From Syntrophotalea carbinolica DSM 2380 (GTDB taxonomy: Bacteria > Desulfobacterota > Desulfuromonadia > Desulfuromonadales > Syntrophotaleaceae): 64,000 nt of DNA. The stretch spans positions 1,612,001 through 1,676,000 of the forward strand of contig NC_007498.2 in NCBI RefSeq assembly GCF_000012885.1, given 5' to 3'. The translations under genes and the position numbers were made by a program. Under the pieces are notes generated by a model. That model was not told the DNA's origin. It saw only the letters and a program-made list of their open reading frames with translations, and did not search any database. Positions 8,201-15,412 of this stretch are shown here, in pieces; position 1 is the first letter of the stretch; every line of letters begins with the position of its first letter.

Positions 8201-8925
8201 AAACGTTCTGAGCAGCATAATATGAAAAGTATGAACAAAATCTTAACATTGGGTCCTCAAGGGACCTTTTCTGATGCAGCAACCTCGAAGTATACCGATA
8301 CCTTAGGAGGGTCATGGCAGGTGGTGTATTTCCCCTCAATAGGAAGTGCATTAAAGGCAATTGGAAAAACATGTGAGATTGGTGTCCTTCCAATCGAAAA
8401 CTTTTCAGAAGGTTTTATCCCATTGGTGCTTGATCAGCTAGTTAGTGCTGAACTGAGAATCATTGGCGAAATTATGCTGCCGGTTCATTTCTGCCTCGTA
8501 AGCATGACCAATGAACTGTCGAAGATCAATCAGCTGTTTGTCCAATTTGTTGCAAAAGGGCAGTGCAGTGAGTTTATTGAATCTCTAGGTAAGATCGAAA
8601 TTGTTACAACTGAGAGCAATATAGAATCATTAGATCTTGCCCGAAATACGGCTGACAAGAGTGCTGCTATCGTGCCGTTAGGCTCCTTTAGACCAAACGA
8701 TTTTCCGTTAGTGGTTGAAAACATAAATGATTTCAAGAAGAATCAAACTCGATTCCTCGCATTATCGAACAACACGAGGGCATCAGAACAGATTGGGGGC
8801 GAGGAATACAAAACCAGCATTGTGGTATTGGACGACAAAGACCGTCCCGGCTTACTTAGTGAGATATTGAACTCATTTTCCAAGAGGACAATCAATCTTG
8901 TTTTGCCTCAGTCGGAATTGGAATA

Positions 8926-9936
8926 TCAGCCCTGTTGAGTTAGTGGGTTAAAAGTCTCCCTTTCCGGGACCCTATGGTGTTGGGCAGGCCGGATTTTTTC
9001 CTGCCGCCTTTTTTGTTTTCTTGCCTCTCGCGCTGCTTCGAGTTTGCTGTCACGTTCTTTGAATATCTGTTCTTCGCGGCCTTCCAGTTTAACTTTGGGG
9101 GCCACGTAGCCCAGCGCGCTGTGCAGTCGCTCGTCATTGTAGTAGCGAATATAGTCTGCCACTTGTGCTCTGGCCTCTTCAAGCGACAGTGGGACTTTTG
9201 GGCGGATACATTCCTGCTTGATGGTGCCGTGGAAACGCTCCAGTTTGCCATTGCTTTGCGGATAGTAAGGCGATGTCCGTACGTGGGTCATGCCTGCCAC
9301 CCGGATAAACTCTTTGAAGTCCTTGGCGATAAACTGAGGGCCGTTGTCGGAAATGATCCTCGGGGTGGCGGCGGGATGCTTTTCCCGGGCTCGTTGGAGG
9401 ATGATTTCCACATTTGCTTCGGTCATCGCCTCGCGTAGCTCCCAGTGGACGATGTAGCGGCTACAACCGTCCAGTAGGCAGCATAGATAGTAAAAGGTGC
9501 CGCAAATATTGATGTACGAAACATCAATATGCCAGTGTTCGTGCGGCTTGAGCGGCTGAACGAAGCCGGTTCCTTTTTTCGACTGTTTGCCGTTCCAGCG
9601 CCTGAGCAGTCCTGCAGCATTCAGAACACGATAGACGCTGCTGGGGCTGACGGCAACAACATCCTGATCGAGCATCATGAACGTCAAGCGGCGGTAGCCC
9701 TCCTGGGGCTTCTGCTGATAGAACTTGATGATCGCCTGCTTCTCCTTTTCTTCCAGCCAGAAATCGCGGGGGATCAAGGCGTTGTGCTCGTTGGCTTTGC
9801 CGTAGCGCTGCTGCCAGTTGTAAAACTTACTGACAGCCAGGCCCAGCCAGTCGATTATGTGCGTCACTGCGATGCCGGTGCGTTTTGCCCAGTGTTTGAC
9901 AAAATCGATAACGGCATCGCGAATATCATGGGGCAC
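8926..9936 (-). CDS. IS3-family transposase OrfB (DDE integrase domain)
   Basis: The protein contains an HTH_21-type region (QEGYRRLTFMM) and an integrase core with Asp in HIDVSYI, Asp in IISDNGPQF and Glu in SNGKLERFHG, the DDE triad. The C-terminus is basic. A GTG at 9936 could start it independently, but the frame is open upstream in the -1 phase relative to orfA. The active enzyme is therefore probably an OrfAB fusion made by frameshifting at the A7G run. The frame ends 24 bases inside the IS end. Confidence 0.92.
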   Translation of the reverse strand: MPHDIRDAVIDFVKHWAKRTGIAVTHIIDWLGLAVSKFYNWQQRYGKANEHNALIPRDFWLEEKEKQAIIKFYQQKPQEGYRRLTFMMLDQDVVAVSPSSVYRVLNAAGLLRRWNGKQSKKGTGFVQPLKPHEHWHIDVSYINICGTFYYLCCLLDGCSRYIVHWELREAMTEANVEIILQRAREKHPAATPRIISDNGPQFIAKDFKEFIRVAGMTHVRTSPYYPQSNGKLERFHGTIKQECIRPKVPLSLEEARAQVADYIRYYNDERLHSALGYVAPKVKLEGREEQIFKERDSKLEAAREARKQKRRQEKIRPAQHHRVPERETFNPLTQQG

Positions 9937-9947
9937 CCAGGACGCTT

Positions 9948-10256
9948 TTAGAGTTCCCCAAGATCTTTTTTTAACTGAACGTGCTCCTCCATCAACTCAG
10001 AGAGGACTTCGTTTTTGGTCTGCAATTTGGCTTCGAGTTGAGCGATCCGTTTTTCATCAGATGTCTTTTTGCGAGAGTTGCTCTTTTCGAATGCGGCAGC
10101 GCCGTTCTCAAAAAATTCCTTCTGCCAACGGTAGAAAACCGTGGGTTGAAGCTGATATTCGTCACACAGATCCGAGACCGGTATCTGATCGACAAGATGC
10201 CGCTTGAGAATAGCAACCTTCTCATTGCCGGTGTAATTTTTACGTTGTTTTCGCAT
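9948..10256 (-). CDS. IS3-family OrfA (helix-turn-helix protein)
   Basis: A 102-residue protein with an N-terminal helix-turn-helix (KVAILKRHLV ... VSDLCDEYQLQPTVFYRWQ) and a C-terminal leucine zipper-like helix (IAQLEAKLQTKNEVLSELM), the usual OrfA layout. I prefer the ATG at 10256, which has GGAG eight bases upstream, over the ATG at 10277. OrfA binds the IS ends and limits transposition; OrfAB is the transposase. Confidence 0.9.
   Translation of the reverse strand: MRKQRKNYTGNEKVAILKRHLVDQIPVSDLCDEYQLQPTVFYRWQKEFFENGAAAFEKSNSRKKTSDEKRIAQLEAKLQTKNEVLSELMEEHVQLKKDLGEL
9965..9972 (-). other. Programmed -1 frameshift site in IS3
   Basis: On the coding strand an A7G run lies eight codons before the orfA stop. 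A -1 slip there joins OrfA to the orfB frame, giving KKRSWGTLKASWVPHD across the junction, a sequence that reads naturally into OrfB. This is the standard IS3 mechanism; efficiency is unknown. Confidence 0.7.
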
Positions 10257-10492
10257 GGTTAATTTCTCCGTTCGCATAGTCTAACTCAAACGGAGCGATT
10301 CTCCAATTCACGCTGAACCAAGACAATCTAACGTCAATCATCTCCCGACCGACCTGTAGAGAGTTTGGAAAATATCATTTTTTCATAGATTTTGACGGGC
10401 GAGTTCAAGACCCAGATATCTCCGATGCCCTCAAAGAAATTCAAAAGATCAATAAAGTTAAGTTTCTTGGATCTTACCCAAAATGTAAACTT

Positions 10493-10596
10493 GTATAACA
10501 ACGCAATTAAGCCGACGGTTGATAGCTCTGCGGGTTTCGTAAAACTTTCTACGAATTCCGAGGCCTTTACGCCGCGGCTTATCTCAGCCGTTGAGG
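10493..10596 (+). other. attC site 4 (of the prephenate dehydratase cassette)
   Basis: It starts with GTATAAC, which contains the stop codon of the dehydratase gene, and the arm AATTAAGCCGACGG pairs with CCGCGGCTTATCTCAG. The right core reads GTTGAGG at 10590, an atypical R', and an IS1182 end begins immediately after. A better R' (GTTAGGC) lies just beyond the other IS end at 12394-12400, so the insertion may have landed inside or at the edge of the core. Confidence 0.7.
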
Positions 10597-10597
10597 C

Positions 10598-12388
10598 TGT
10601 AGGAAAACCCAAAAACGTGTTAGAATGCGAAAAAATTCATGAAATGCTAAAGGGGTTTTTCTCATGGCTCGTTTCAAACCCTACGACTACAAGCAAACCG
10701 TTATGTTGCCGGTGGATTTCGAACAGCAGATCCTGCCCGGCACCTTCGAGTATTCCCTGCACTACCTGGTCGACAACGAACTCGACCTGAGTATTTTCAA
10801 CAGTAAATTCAACAACGACGAAGCCGGCCGTCCCGCCTACGATCCGGCCATTCTGCTGAAGATTGTGCTGCTGGCCTATTCGCGCGGGGTTACTAGCAGT
10901 CGCAAGATCGAAGCACTGTGCCGTGAAAACGTGATCTTTATGGCCCTGTCCGCCGACAGCCGTCCGCATTTCACCACCATTGCCGACTTCATCTCCGGGT
11001 CTGCCAAACAGATTGCCGATCTGTTTCATCAGGTGCTGATGGTTTGCGATGCCCTGGGGCTGATTGGTCATGAGATGTTCGCCGTCGACGGTTGCAAGAT
11101 GCCATCGAACGCCTCCAAGGAGTGGAGCGGCACCCACGACGATTTGAAAAAGAAAGCCAAGAAGATCGACCGGGCCGTACGCTTTCTGCTCAACAAGCAC
11201 CGCGAAGAAGATAAAAAGGGGCCGCCCGATCCGACCATGCGGCAGCGGGAGGAAAAGCAGAAAGAGACTCTGACCAAGGCCAGTCGTAAGATCAAGAAGT
11301 TCCTGACCGAAAACAAAAAACGCCAGGGTCGTCGCGGCAAGGAAGTGAAAAGCAACATCACCGACAACGACAGCGCCAAGATGAAGACCAGCCACGGCGT
11401 GCTTCAGGGCTACACTGGCGTCGCCGCGGTCGATGCCGAGCATCAGGTGGTGGTGCATGCCGAAGCCTTCGGTACGGGACAGGAGCATGGGTTGCTCGAA
11501 CCGATGCTTGAGGGCATCCGCAAGGCCTTCAACGGTAACTATCATAACTGTGGTGACGAGATTCTTAGCGAGGCCAAAATCCTGGCCGATAGTGGTTTTC
11601 ATAGCGGACAGACTCTGGAGCATCTGGAAGCAGAAGGCATAGACGGCTATATCGCCGATCCTGGTTTTCGCTCCCGCGATCCCCGTTTCAAGACCGCGTC
11701 ACGTCACAAGCCCCAAGACTCCGGTGCGTCAAAGAGCCACCCAAAAAAACGCTTCAGCGTCAGCGACTTTCAGGTCGATCTTGCCAACAAGACCTGCGCC
11801 TGTCCGGCCGGTAACCCTCTGTGGCTCAAGTGCGCCAAAGCCAAGATCGGCGAGCGTTTATTCATGCAATTCATGGGCTATCAGGCTGATTGTGATCGCT
11901 GTGCAAAGCGGAGCCAATGCTTGCGAGACATCCGCCAAAAAGGAGCCCGCCAGGTCAACGTGCTGCTGGAGACGCTATCGAGTCCCAAGATCGGCATCAT
12001 CGAGCGGATGAAACAGAAGATCGATTCCGTGTTCGGTCGCCACATTTACGGGCAACGCCTGGGCATCGTCGAACCTGTCTTTGGCAATCTGCGCGAAACG
12101 CTTGGGCTGCGACGGTTTTCCCTGCGTGGTCGCACCAAAGTCGATGGGCAATGGAAATTGATGACAATGCTCCACAATATCGGCAAGATTCATCGGTATG
12201 GATGGACTTTGTAGGGTAAAAGCGGGAAATCCGGGTCTAGATGGAGTAAAAGCTTCTTCTTTGTACGGTTTGTGGAGTCGTTTTAGAGAGAATAAGGCGA
12301 AGGAAACCGAAGAGAACTTAAAATAGGAATCGGGGCCGAGAAGAATAGATTGACGGAAAACAGGTTCAGTCAAAATGGTTTTTCTACA
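10598..12388 (+). mobile_element. IS1182-family insertion sequence
   Basis: The ends share TGTAGGAAAACC at 10598 and TGTAGAAAAACC on the other strand from 12388. GGC flanks both sides (10595-10597 and 12389-12391), a possible short target duplication. A single long transposase gene occupies the element. It sits between the arm of attC 4 and a GTTAGGC core, so it has separated this attC from its cassette boundary. Between the transposase stop and the right end lie about 170 noncoding bases. Confidence 0.8.
10664..12214 (+). CDS. IS1182-family transposase
   Basis: This 516-residue protein opens with the conserved MARFKPYDYKQTVMLPV stretch and a DUF772-type domain (RPAYDPAILLKIVLLAYSRG). It has the first Asp in MFAVDGCKMPSNAS, a long basic linker, the second Asp in ILADSGFHSG, and a cysteine-rich region (CACPAGNPLWLKC, DCDRCAKRSQCLR) before the C-terminal domain with GIVEPVFGNLRETLGLRRF. 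Length and order match IS1182/IS4-like DDE transposases. The ATG is preceded by AAAGGGG. It appears intact. Confidence 0.94.
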   Translation: MARFKPYDYKQTVMLPVDFEQQILPGTFEYSLHYLVDNELDLSIFNSKFNNDEAGRPAYDPAILLKIVLLAYSRGVTSSRKIEALCRENVIFMALSADSRPHFTTIADFISGSAKQIADLFHQVLMVCDALGLIGHEMFAVDGCKMPSNASKEWSGTHDDLKKKAKKIDRAVRFLLNKHREEDKKGPPDPTMRQREEKQKETLTKASRKIKKFLTENKKRQGRRGKEVKSNITDNDSAKMKTSHGVLQGYTGVAAVDAEHQVVVHAEAFGTGQEHGLLEPMLEGIRKAFNGNYHNCGDEILSEAKILADSGFHSGQTLEHLEAEGIDGYIADPGFRSRDPRFKTASRHKPQDSGASKSHPKKRFSVSDFQVDLANKTCACPAGNPLWLKCAKAKIGERLFMQFMGYQADCDRCAKRSQCLRDIRQKGARQVNVLLETLSSPKIGIIERMKQKIDSVFGRHIYGQRLGIVEPVFGNLRETLGLRRFSLRGRTKVDGQWKLMTMLHNIGKIHRYGWTL

Positions 12389-12487
12389 GGCTCGTTAGGC
12401 TTCCGAGTTACCCATACTTAAAGTAGAGATGGGCCTCTTTACTTTAAGTAACTAAATTATGGCCCACACCTATAGGAGGTCAAAAAA

Positions 12488-12586
12488 ATGGCTGGAGTCC
12501 CTTGTCCACTTTGTGGCGGAACTGGCAAAGGTAAGCGTGGAACACCTGGCGCTTGCACTCTCTGCGGTGGTACTGGTCGAGTTTAG
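12488..12586 (+). CDS. Tiny zinc-ribbon cassette protein (32 aa)
   Basis: A perfect ribosome site AGGAGGT lies seven bases before an ATG that opens a 32-codon frame. The product is MAGVPCPLCGGTGKGKRG followed by TPGACTLCGGTGRV. It holds two CxxCxGxG units, the repeat of the DnaJ zinc-binding domain, here reduced to one zinc site. The strong ribosome site, the cassette context and the exact motif spacing argue it is real. Such mini zinc ribbons may bind nucleic acid or protein; function is unknown. Confidence 0.75.
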   Translation: MAGVPCPLCGGTGKGKRGTPGACTLCGGTGRV

Positions 12587-12629
12587 GAAAAAAGGGCAGG
12601 TTGAAATAATCAACCTGCCTAAGTTTATC

Positions 12630-12923
12630 ATGAGTCATGATTTAATACATATTTTTGAAGAAATAATTAAGTGTAAAAATGGAAGAGAACAAGCCATTGA
12701 TGCTTTCTTTGAAACTATCAAAACGAGTCTTGTTCCTGATGATGTGCAAGAAACATTGCTTAAATTATTTACTTCACTTCCAGAATATAAAGAACTTTCT
12801 TCTATGATAGCTCAGCAATTGTCTGGCGAGCTAAATGCATTTATTGAAAATAATAATTTTAATTTGTTTATCAGTAAATTGCGTAAACTATCGCAATGCA
12901 ACAAAAAAACGATGAATATTTAA
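12630..12923 (+). CDS. Cassette protein of unknown function (97 aa)
   Basis: The frame starts at an ATG 43 bases after the zinc-ribbon gene, probably in the same cassette, and encodes a helical, acidic, AT-rich protein (DLIHIFEEIIKCKNGREQAIDAFFETIK ...). The frame is open further upstream, but that part overlaps the zinc-ribbon gene in another phase and is not credible as coding. There is no clear ribosome site. The stop overlaps an ATTTAAC that looks like the R'' core of the next attC. I see no recognisable family. Confidence 0.55.
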   Translation: MSHDLIHIFEEIIKCKNGREQAIDAFFETIKTSLVPDDVQETLLKLFTSLPEYKELSSMIAQQLSGELNAFIENNNFNLFISKLRKLSQCNKKTMNI

Positions 12924-12953
12924 CATTTCTTAACACTTATAAGGCCCCCGTTC

Positions 12954-13442
12954 GTCAAGGACAAACTAATCCCGCGAACGAAAAAGATTGAATCTTTTTG
13001 CTCTTTGAAAAGCGACTGATCCTTGAAACCTGCCGACTCCGACTTTGGTTTCCACCTGGTTGCAGACGAATTCTGCACCAAACACTTATCGAGGCTCTTT
13101 TGTGCGAGGCCCTGTCGAGCTCTCGCCGCCTGGAAACGCGTGCGTACCCTTATGCCGGCCCAGTCAAAAAGTCGGGGTCCATCCTGGAGTTGATGGCCGC
13201 AGTTAGGTTTGGGCTCGGGGAAGGGGCAGAATCCGGCGCTGGTCCTTCGGACCATCGCGCAAGCTGAACGTAGGAGCGAGGCGGACCTCCAATCAATCGC
13301 CGCTGGATGGCGGTAGCTGGCTGATCAAACGGCCTTGGTGCGGGCTCTTAGTCCAGAAGTCTTCGCTTCGTTTCGGCCGTCCAGAGATCTGCACATCAAG
13401 ATGCCTTCCAGTTAGACGGTCAGGCTGATCCGCCTCCTCCCT
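12954..13442 (-). ncRNA. Candidate bridge-RNA region of the IS110-family element
   Basis: These 490 bases lie downstream of the transposase stop inside the element. They hold no convincing gene but several hairpins, for example TGGTCCTTCGGACCA near 13241 and AAAAAGATTGAATCTTTTT near 12980. IS110-family elements encode a structured bridge RNA in a noncoding end that pairs with donor and target DNA; in the IS1111 group it is downstream of the transposase. Location and structure are suggestive, but loops matching target and donor were not identified by eye. Confidence 0.4.
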
Positions 13443-14492
13443 TCAAGTGCCTTGCCGCAGAAACTGCTGCGGGTCGAAAGGCACCTGATTCTTGAGCATG
13501 TAATACACGGCCCGACCAAGGCGATGGGACAGAATGGCAAAGGCTTTGCCCTTGCCGTGCTTGCTGGCCAGTTTCTGCACCACAGCTTGAGCGGGCTTGT
13601 TGCCTTTAAGCATCAGCACCACCGCTTCCGCAAAAGCCCAGCGCAGATGGGCATTGCCAATCTTTTTGCCGCTGTGGCCGTAGGTTTTGCCGTTCGATTC
13701 CTTGGACGGCTTCACCAGCCTGCAGTAGGAGGCGAAATCCTGCACCCTGGGAAAGCGCGCAATATCTTCGATTTCGTAGAGCATCACCAGACCCAGGATG
13801 CGACCGACACCCGGAATTGACTGCAGCAGCGCCAAATTGACCGGGTCGTGCAGCGTGGCCATGCGCACCAGTTCTCGCTCCAGGCCATCGAGCAGATGCT
13901 CGTAATGTTCAATAGTTGCCAGATCGACCTCGACCATACGACGCACCGCCGGGTCGGCAAAGCGGGCAGGCAGGTCGCCCCTCTCGCTCGGCTTGGCAAT
14001 GCGTCCCAGGGGTTCGGGCAGGTTGTACTGCGTGGCCGTATTCTGAATATGGGAAAGTAGTTCCCCCTTCTTGCGCGCCAGGTGGTTTCGACGGCGCAGC
14101 AGATCGCGGGTGGAGCGCATGCCCTTGGGATAGACATAGGCCTGGGGCAAGGTTCCGCCGCGCAGCAGTACCGCAATCTTGTGCGAGTCGATGCGGTCGT
14201 TCTTGGCCTTGCCGCCATGAATGGCTCGCATATACAGGGCGTGGCCGAGGACGAAAGCAATCCCTTCTTTGGCGCAGAGATCGGCCAGCCAGTACCAGCA
14301 AAACATGCACTCGGCCGCCACCGCGAGATACTTGCGATATGGTTTGATCAGGCGCAGAAAAGATTTAGGACGGGTCGGGATGTTCTGGTGAGCAACAATC
14401 TCACCGGCCGCATTGAGGATGCACACATACATGGCCCCGGCATGCAGATCGACGCCACAATAATGCTGATGCTGTTTGGTGTGAAATCTCAT
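13443..14492 (-). CDS. IS110/IS1111-family transposase (DEDD recombinase)
   Basis: The N-terminal RuvC-like domain carries the DEDD residues: Asp in YCGVDLHAG, Glu in AAECMFC and the Asp pair in AKNDRIDSHKIA. The C-terminal Tnp_20 domain has the helix-hairpin-helix-like LLQSIPGVGRILG and the segment around the presumed catalytic serine (TYGHSGKKIGNAHLRW). I chose the ATG at 14492, preceded by AAAGGAG, over upstream in-frame starts. Upstream, a perfect nine-base palindrome (GATACCGGA/TCCGGTATC, 14534-14554) sits between the IS end and the gene. The 349-residue product looks intact. Confidence 0.93.
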   Translation of the reverse strand: MRFHTKQHQHYCGVDLHAGAMYVCILNAAGEIVAHQNIPTRPKSFLRLIKPYRKYLAVAAECMFCWYWLADLCAKEGIAFVLGHALYMRAIHGGKAKNDRIDSHKIAVLLRGGTLPQAYVYPKGMRSTRDLLRRRNHLARKKGELLSHIQNTATQYNLPEPLGRIAKPSERGDLPARFADPAVRRMVEVDLATIEHYEHLLDGLERELVRMATLHDPVNLALLQSIPGVGRILGLVMLYEIEDIARFPRVQDFASYCRLVKPSKESNGKTYGHSGKKIGNAHLRWAFAEAVVLMLKGNKPAQAVVQKLASKHGKGKAFAILSHRLGRAVYYMLKNQVPFDPQQFLRQGT

Positions 14493-14706
14493 GGTGCAGG
14501 CTCCTTTCTTTGAGGTTTGGTGTCTGCTCAAAGGATACCGGATGGTCCGGTATCTGAAGGGGGCCTGCACTTAGTATCAAATCAATCAACCGGACGGAAA
14601 ATAGCTCTGCGCTAATCCGAAAAACAAAACCAAATTGCGGTGGTGGCCGTACCTTCGCGTCGCCGCCGGTTATCATGAACCGTTGGGCATAACAAGGGAG
14701 GGTCCG

Positions 14707-15162
14707 TTGCGCGCAATTTCTGTCATTCTTGGCTTTGCACTTATATTTAATTACCTCTTCAATCTCCAACACGTGCTTTTGGCACTCAAGCTCTTGCCGG
14801 TCGAGTTTTATCAATACCCACAGAGCCGCTTTAGCAAACATGAGCTTATGGTGTACAAGTTAATCCTTGGCTGGGCAATACCTATAGCCATTTCGACAAT
14901 TTTCGTGCTTAAAGCAAAAATACATAAAAGGCTTACTATTAACTATGGCTACATTCTTTTCTCTATAGCCGTAGCGACTTTTATTCTACGCATGATTATT
15001 TTGTACCTTACCACCTTTATTCAGGGTGGTGGCGCTACGTTCGTCACCGCTTACCTTGTTGGTTATTTAGCTTTTCCGCTCAAATTCATGTTGGTTTTTG
15101 GCGCTGTAAAACTATTAATAACTCTCAAGCCCTTAGAGCACGCACAAATGCCCAACCCATAA
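14707..15162 (+). CDS. Cassette membrane protein, about four helices (151 aa)
   Basis: A TTG at 14707 follows GGGAGGG at a good distance and lies 19 bases after attC 5. The protein has four hydrophobic stretches: AISVILGFALIFNYLFNL, LILGWAIPIAISTIFVL, YILFSIAVATFILRMIILYL and AYLVGYLAFPLKFMLVFGAV. The stop overlaps attC 6 by 13 bases. There are no recognisable motifs; small integral membrane proteins are common in cassettes. The frame is open upstream through the attC, which I regard as noncoding. Confidence 0.7.
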   Translation: MRAISVILGFALIFNYLFNLQHVLLALKLLPVEFYQYPQSRFSKHELMVYKLILGWAIPIAISTIFVLKAKIHKRLTINYGYILFSIAVATFILRMIILYLTTFIQGGGATFVTAYLVGYLAFPLKFMLVFGAVKLLITLKPLEHAQMPNP

Positions 15163-15253
15163 GTCAACCGGACTGATGATACAGGGGCTATTCTCGAAGA
15201 AGACTCTACTAAATCATCCCGGCACAACGCAGCCGGTTACCACAACGTTATGC
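15150..15253 (+). other. attC site 6
   Basis: It runs from GCCCAAC to GTTATGC. AAGTCAACCGGACTG pairs with CAGCCGGTTACCAC, with the unpaired bases typical of attC. The R' core GTTATGC is identical to the putative attI core at 4941. Confidence 0.88.
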
Positions 15254-15412
15254 GGTCCGAAGACCAAAATGAATGCTTAGATCAAGTCCTGGTTTTGACA
15301 CAAGTGACCGTTCCTCCGGAATCGACGTCGGAATCGGCACAAGCCAACGCCGCAACATCGGATAACTTTGCAGATCGCGCACTACAATATAGAAGGATAT
15401 TTTGAGCGAGGA

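Larger units (their letters stand above)
8899..10325 (-). mobile_element. IS3-family insertion sequence
   Basis: Termini are TGTTTTGCCTCAGTCGGAATT at 8899 and, on the other strand from 10325, TGTCTTGGTTCAGCGTGAATT. They are flanked by a 4-bp direct duplication ATCT (8895-8898 and 10326-10329). Two overlapping-phase genes orfA and orfB with a poly-A slippery site between them complete the IS3 pattern. The element looks intact and recent, since the interrupted gene can be rejoined exactly. Confidence 0.93.
8222..10498 (+). pseudogene. Prephenate dehydratase cassette split by an IS3 element
   Basis: The first part (8222-8898) encodes a prephenate dehydratase domain: LGPQGTFSDAAT at the N-terminus, the IGVLPIENFSEG box, TRFLALS, and then the start of an ACT domain (DRPGLLSEILNSF). 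The IS begins after ...TINL. Joining 8898 to 10330 and removing one copy of the ATCT duplication restores a continuous frame (TINL-TSIISRPT) through the rest of the ACT domain (GKYHFFIDFDGRVQDPDI) to a stop at 10496-10498. The intact protein would be about 282 residues, normal for PheA dehydratases that convert prephenate to phenylpyruvate. With the insertion, translation stops 13 codons into the IS and loses half the phenylalanine-sensing ACT domain; the catalytic domain is complete. Confidence 0.88.
12930..14577 (-). mobile_element. IS110-family element, IS1111 type, inside an attC
   Basis: The ends are approximate. Subterminal inverted repeats AGGCCCCCGTTC (12942-12953) and GAAGGGGGCCT (14556-14566) lie close to each end, as in the IS1111 group. 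A DEDD transposase gene sits near one end, leaving about 490 noncoding bases downstream of its stop. Insertion within an attC, next to the R'' core, matches the published behaviour of the IS1111-attC group of elements. No target duplication is expected for this family. Confidence 0.75.
12917..14688 (+). other. attC site 5, interrupted by the IS1111-type element
   Basis: The left core ATTTAAC (12917-12923) is separated from the rest of the site by the IS. The right part begins near 14577 with AATCAATCAACCGGACGG, whose arm pairs with CCGCCGGTTATCATGAACC and ends in the core GTTGGGC at 14682-14688. The last attC at 18157 starts with a similar arm, with nine bases between core and AACC. That fits the IS having entered at or just after the R'' core. 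Confidence 0.65.

Noticed and set aside
12459-12629. Upstream extension of the 97-residue cassette gene
   Set aside because: It overlaps the zinc-ribbon gene in another phase, and that gene has the strong ribosome site and the conserved motif.
13205-13222. GTTAGGT at about 13210 as a further attC core
   Set aside because: No complementary left arm or R'' core at a suitable distance; the sequence is inside the IS.
12920-13267. Overlapping open frames on both strands (up to 111 codons) in the noncoding end of the IS110-family element
   Set aside because: No recognisable motif, frames overlap each other, and the region fits a structured RNA end better.
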